Source: Thermoleophilia bacterium
Lineage (GTDB): Bacteria; Actinomycetota; Thermoleophilia; Gaiellales; JAICJC01
Reading direction: 5' to 3'
DNA length: 64,000 bases
Assembly (NCBI GenBank): GCA_025928435.1
Contig: JAICJM010000002.1
Location: 1 to 64,000, forward strand
Positions within the stretch are counted from its first letter, which is position 1. Each line of letters begins with the position of its first letter. Positions 61,159-64,000 of this stretch are shown here, one piece after another. The position numbers and the translations under genes were made by a program. The notes under the pieces were generated by a model. The model saw nothing but the letters and a program-made list of their open reading frames with translations, was not told the DNA's origin and searched no databases.

Positions 61159-62414
61159 GCGACCTGAACGTGGTGAACGCCGCCGAGGTGGCGGTGGTGG
61201 CCGACCGTGGCGTGTCCCGGCGCGGGCGCGACCAGCGCGAGCTCGATCTGATCGCCGACGGAGCGGTGGCGATCCGGGGCGGCCGCATCGCGGCGGTCGG
61301 CCGCACCCGCGACGTGCTGAAGGACTGGGGAGAGGACGGCGTCACGACGCTCGACGCGTCGGGCAAGACCGTGCTGCCCGGGCTGATCGAATGCCACTCG
61401 CATCCGCTCTTCTCGGGCAGGCGCCACGCCGAGTACCAGCTGCGGCTGGACGGGGCGTCCCTCGGCGAGATCGCCGCGGCGGGCGGAGGGATCTGGTCGA
61501 CCGTGGTCGCCACCCGTGAGGCGAGCGACCAGACGTTGACGGCCGCGCTCGACTCGGCGTACGCGCGGATCCTCGCCGCCGGCGTGACCACGCTCGAGGT
61601 GAAGTCCGGATACGGGCTCACCCCGGCGCACGAGCTACATCAGCTCGAGCTGCTGGACCGAAGCCGCGCGATCACGCCGCTCTCGCTGGTCATCTCGTAC
61701 CTCGGCGCGCACGTCGTGCCGGACGGCGTCAGCGCCGACGCCTACACCAGCGAGGTGCTCGAGACGCTGCCGGCGGTGATCGACCAGGGCATCGCGGCGT
61801 TTCACGACATCACCTGCGAGGCGGGGCTGTTCACGCCCGCGCAGGCGTCGTCCATGTTCGAGGCCTCCCGCGTGCGCGGCATCCCGACGAAGGCCCACGC
61901 CGACGCCTGGGCGAGCTCCCATGGCTGGGAGACGGCGGTCGCCGGCGGCGCCGTCTCGGCCGAGCACCTCACGTACACGCCCGACGAGGAGATCCGCGCC
62001 GTCGGCAGCACCGACACGATCGCCGTGCTGCTGCCGCAGGCCGAGCTCGTCTACATGACCGAACGCCGGGCCAACGCGCGGCTCCTGATCGACCAGCAGG
62101 TGCCGGTCGCGATCGCGACCGACTACTGCTCGTCGATCCACGCCACGTCGCTGACCACCACGCTCGGCGTGGCCGCGCCGTGGTTTCGGATGACGGCCGC
62201 CGAGGTGATCGTCGGCGCGACGCTGAACGCCGCGTACGCCCTGAAGCTCGAAGGCGACCGCGGGTCGCTCGAGGCCGGGAAGCGCGGCGATCTGACCGTG
62301 CTCGACATCGAGCACCCCAACGAATTGACGCTCGCCGTCGGCCAGAGCGTCGTCTCCGATGTGGTCATCGGCGGCGATGTCCAGCAGTGCAACCCAGACA
62401 GGAGGACTCGATGA
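61155..62414 (+). CDS. Imidazolonepropionase-like amidohydrolase (HutI family)
   Basis: 419 residues. Metal motif LIECHSHPLFSG (His81, His83), then AEYQLRLDGASLGEIAAAGGGIWSTV and KSGYGLTPAHELHQLELL, which are HutI-type; further ligands in YLGAHVVP, TKAHADAW and ATDYCSS. HutI opens the imidazolone ring to a formimino product. No hutH or hutU in the window, so the substrate may be another imidazolone. Coupled to HpaB upstream and to the Rid gene downstream. Confidence 0.92.
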   Translation: MSDLNVVNAAEVAVVADRGVSRRGRDQRELDLIADGAVAIRGGRIAAVGRTRDVLKDWGEDGVTTLDASGKTVLPGLIECHSHPLFSGRRHAEYQLRLDGASLGEIAAAGGGIWSTVVATREASDQTLTAALDSAYARILAAGVTTLEVKSGYGLTPAHELHQLELLDRSRAITPLSLVISYLGAHVVPDGVSADAYTSEVLETLPAVIDQGIAAFHDITCEAGLFTPAQASSMFEASRVRGIPTKAHADAWASSHGWETAVAGGAVSAEHLTYTPDEEIRAVGSTDTIAVLLPQAELVYMTERRANARLLIDQQVPVAIATDYCSSIHATSLTTTLGVAAPWFRMTAAEVIVGATLNAAYALKLEGDRGSLEAGKRGDLTVLDIEHPNELTLAVGQSVVSDVVIGGDVQQCNPDRRTR

Positions 62415-62848
62415 GCCACACCCGGATCCGGAAGTTCAACACCAGGGACACCTATCCCGAGCAGAACCTGGACAACGACCTGTGCCAGGCGGTCGTCGCC
62501 GGCAACATGGTGTTCCTGCGCGGCCAGGTCGGCCTGGACATCGACACCAACGAGTCGGTCGGGATCGGCGACGTCGCAGCCCAGACCGACAAGGCGATGG
62601 CCAACATCGACACGTTGCTCAAAGAGGCCGGCGCCCGCATGGAAGACGTCTGCAAGATCGTCGTCTACCTCACCGACGTCCGCTACCGCGACACCGTGTA
62701 CCAGGTCATGGGGCGCTGGATGAAGGACGTCTTCCCGTGCTCGACCGGCGTGGTCGTCGACGGTCTCGCACGGCCGGAGTGGGTCGTTGAGATCGATGCC
62801 ACCGCCGTGATTCCGGCCGACCGCATTCCGAACGCGACGGGCGCTTGA
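62411..62848 (+). CDS. Rid-family (YjgF/UK114) protein
   Basis: 145 residues. NTRDTYPEQNLDNDLCQAVVAGNMVFLRGQVG, AAQTDKAMANIDTLLKEAGARMEDVCKIVVYLTDVRYRDTVYQVMGRWM and RPEWVVEIDATAVIP. Rid proteins hydrolyse reactive imines/enamines or related intermediates. GGAGGA before the ATG and ATGA overlap with the hydrolase: last gene of the operon. Confidence 0.93.
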   Translation: MSHTRIRKFNTRDTYPEQNLDNDLCQAVVAGNMVFLRGQVGLDIDTNESVGIGDVAAQTDKAMANIDTLLKEAGARMEDVCKIVVYLTDVRYRDTVYQVMGRWMKDVFPCSTGVVVDGLARPEWVVEIDATAVIPADRIPNATGA

Positions 62849-62984
62849 GAACGCCGAGACTGCCGAGCGACTCCAGCTCCAGACATTGCCCCCGCGGCCC
62901 GATTCTGGACGAAAAATGGCCCGATTTCAGTCCAGGTATTCGTCCAGGCCGAATTTCGCGAGGTTGAAATTTGGCTCCAGTAAA

Positions 62985-63040
62985 GGTCGGGACGGCGAGA
63001 TTCGAACTGACGACCCGCTGCTCCCAAAGCACGGCGAGAC
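62985..63040 (-). pseudogene. tRNA-Pro(TGG) remnant, 3' half only
   Basis: On the minus strand: loop TTTGGGA with anticodon TGG, variable part, GTTCGAAT T-loop and acceptor end CGTCCCGACC. The D-arm and 5' acceptor are not found, the anticodon stem has a mismatch, and the T-stem pairs imperfectly. So this is a decayed fragment rather than a working tRNA. Such 3' ends are common integration targets, hence a possible att scar. Confidence 0.65.
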
Positions 63041-63105
63041 TCCGCCTTTCGAGTCACAAAGACCTGCAAATAAGGCCTTTTCGGCGCGACAAGGGCGACA
63101 TCGCC

Positions 63106-63204
63106 CGGCAGGGCCGGCTCACGCTCGTGTACGCCGCCCGCGACCCCGAGTACAACGATGCCGTCGTCCTGGCGGGCGTCATCCGCCACGGACGCCGGAC
63201 CTGA
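63106..63204 (+). pseudogene. C-terminal remnant of a DUF488 gene
   Basis: A frame reads RLTLVYAARDPEYNDAVVLAGVIRHG, matching VTLVYAARDREHNDAVVLAELLR in the intact DUF488 protein at 25550. Only the last 30 residues are present, fused to the tRNA remnant. No start or ribosome site belongs to it. Confidence 0.75.
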
Positions 63205-63332
63205 CCGATCGGGGGCGCCTTCCAACTGAACGTGTTCATGCCGCGACGATGCCAGGCGCCGCGAACACGTCCATTGCGACACCACAATCGGGTCCTACGG
63301 CCCTGCGCGATCTACCTCCGGCAGGAGCCTGT

Positions 63333-63821
63333 TCAGCGGTCATGGTGCCGCATTTCGGGTGGGCCGGCCGCCAGTTCGGCGGTGAGTTGGGTGAGGCCGC
63401 GTAGAAGGCCGGCGGCGACTCTCCGCTGCCGGGGGTTGAGATCGGCGTAGAAGGCGCGTTCGCGCTGGCGCGCCCAGTCGTGGTGCGCGTCGAATCGGCG
63501 TCGTCCTTCCGCTGTGAGCGTCACAAGGACGCCGCGCCGGTCGGTCTGGGAGGGAGCGCGGCCGACAAGGCCCCGCCGCTCGAGCGTGTCCAGGATCCGG
63601 GTGGCCGTCGCCGCTGTGATCCCGGCCGCCTCGGCCAACTGCCCAACCGCCGCTGTGCCGTGCGCCGCCAGCGGCTCCAGCAGGCCGTACTGGGACACCG
63701 TCAACGAGCGGTGCATCGCCCGACCACGAGCCCGCCGAACCGCACGGGCAAACTCGTCCATTGCGGCCAAAAACACCTCGACCTCGTCGGCCGGGTCCTG
63801 CGTGCTGTCGGGGTGGGCCAT
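63333..63821 (-). CDS. MarR-family transcriptional regulator
   Basis: 162 residues. Winged HTH: LTVSQYGLLEPLAAHGTAAVGQLAEAAGITAATATRILDTLERRGLVGRAPSQTDRRGVLVTLTAEGRRR, where DRRG is the wing. Helical ends form the dimer. The ATG at 63821 is preferred because one 13 codons upstream falls in the operator. Divergent from the membrane protein at 63941; the dyad between (63857) is the likely target. Confidence 0.92.
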   Translation of the reverse strand: MAHPDSTQDPADEVEVFLAAMDEFARAVRRARGRAMHRSLTVSQYGLLEPLAAHGTAAVGQLAEAAGITAATATRILDTLERRGLVGRAPSQTDRRGVLVTLTAEGRRRFDAHHDWARQRERAFYADLNPRQRRVAAGLLRGLTQLTAELAAGPPEMRHHDR

Positions 63822-63856
63822 CGGAGCCGGGAGCCTATCACGAGTTAGATTGCATG

Positions 63857-63878
63857 ACAATAGTTAGCATGCTATTGT
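63857..63878. promoter_or_regulatory. MarR operator candidate
   Basis: ACAATAG (63857-63863), 8 bases, CTATTGT (63872-63878): a perfect 7-base inverted repeat in an AT-rich spot of a GC-rich window, between the divergent MarR and membrane-protein genes, with a TAGCATGCTA-like centre. Fits MarR autoregulation. Confidence 0.65.
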
Positions 63879-63940
63879 TCGTGGTGTTGGAAAGACTGTC
63901 TACGGCGACCGCCGCAGACGGACTCGAGAAAGGGGAGCTC

Positions 63941-64000
63941 ATGAGTACCCGATTCCTCACCAACGCGACGGTGGCGCTCTTGGCCGGCTTCGTGGTCGTT
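63941..64000 (+). CDS. Membrane protein, N-terminus only (runs off the window)
   Basis: Starts STRFLTNATVALLAGFVVV after AAAGGGGAG. The first 20 residues are a membrane helix. The gene is divergent from MarR and shares its operator, so it is probably MarR-controlled. Family cannot be told from 20 residues. Confidence 0.6.
   Translation, partial: MSTRFLTNATVALLAGFVVV

Noticed and set aside
62886..63404. A 172-residue plus-strand frame containing GRDGEIRTDDPLLPKH
   Set aside because: That phrase is the well-known false translation of an antisense tRNA; the rest has no protein character.

Overview
The window is very GC-rich DNA (about 70 percent by eye). Genes are tightly packed, often with 4-base stop/start overlaps, GTG starts are common, and typical actinobacterial families abound: F420/NADP reductase-like protein, LmbU-like regulator, many UspA proteins, a Rip3-like site-2 protease. 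A deep-branching actinobacterium, possibly of the Thermoleophilia, is my best guess. That placement is inference. No phage genes, IS elements, CRISPR arrays, rRNAs or intact tRNAs were seen.

Layout. 1-3.4 kb: redox enzymes (aldo/keto reductase end, F420-type reductase, FMN reductase, double VOC protein). 2.9-14.1 kb: a stress island with UspA proteins (two of them double-domain), TerC, DedA, a CBS-containing site-2 protease, a hemerythrin-cupin fusion, and a decayed copy of a UspA/histidine-kinase module. 14.7-23.2 kb: a complete nine-gene A/V-type ATPase operon, order D-G-I-K-E-C-F-A-B. 23.2-31.8 kb: STAS protein, UspA, a regulator split over two frames, DUF488, DoxX, GH15 glucoamylase-like enzyme, OsmC, GTP cyclohydrolase I and a ferredoxin-NAD reductase-like flavoprotein. 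32.2-41.7 kb: a large LuxR/ATPase regulator, an LmbU-like regulator, two paralogous sigma-70-like factors, a zone of gene decay, and a DUF2090 aldolase-like protein. 41.8-47.9 kb: aquaporin plus zinc formaldehyde-dehydrogenase-like enzyme, then UspA, histidine kinase and NarL-type response regulator, two small proteins and another UspA. 47.9-49.1 kb: no convincing gene. 49.1-62.8 kb: a catabolic cluster (nitrilase, divergent from amidase, M20 hydrolase, IclR, GMC oxidoreductase, polyamine-type ABC importer, HpaB-type monooxygenase, imidazolonepropionase-like hydrolase, Rid protein). 62.8-64 kb: a scar with a tRNA-Pro remnant, a MarR regulator and the start of a membrane protein.

How it fits together. 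The UspA, kinase and regulator cluster, the CBS site-2 protease and the UspA paralogues recall the mycobacterial DosR dormancy regulon, in which a UspA gene lies directly before dosRS. The window adds sugar mobilisation, peroxide defence, water flux, aldehyde detoxification and a rotary ATPase.

The main non-coding observations are these. (1) A bipartite motif, GTAAGA(C/A), 12 bases, then (mostly) GACGCT, stands in fixed geometry ahead of STAS, aquaporin, folE, osmC, doxX, a Usp-like gene and, more distantly, the ATPase operon. It looks like a dedicated stress promoter. (2) An 18-base dyad, ATGGGG-N6-CCC(C/G)AT, lies around the UspA/kinase/regulator cluster, with a 19-base relative upstream of its decayed copy. 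(3) A roughly 170-190 base intergenic element occurs twice and carries a GC hairpin with compensatory changes. The catabolic operon looks suited to an imidazole- or nitrile-derived nitrogen compound.
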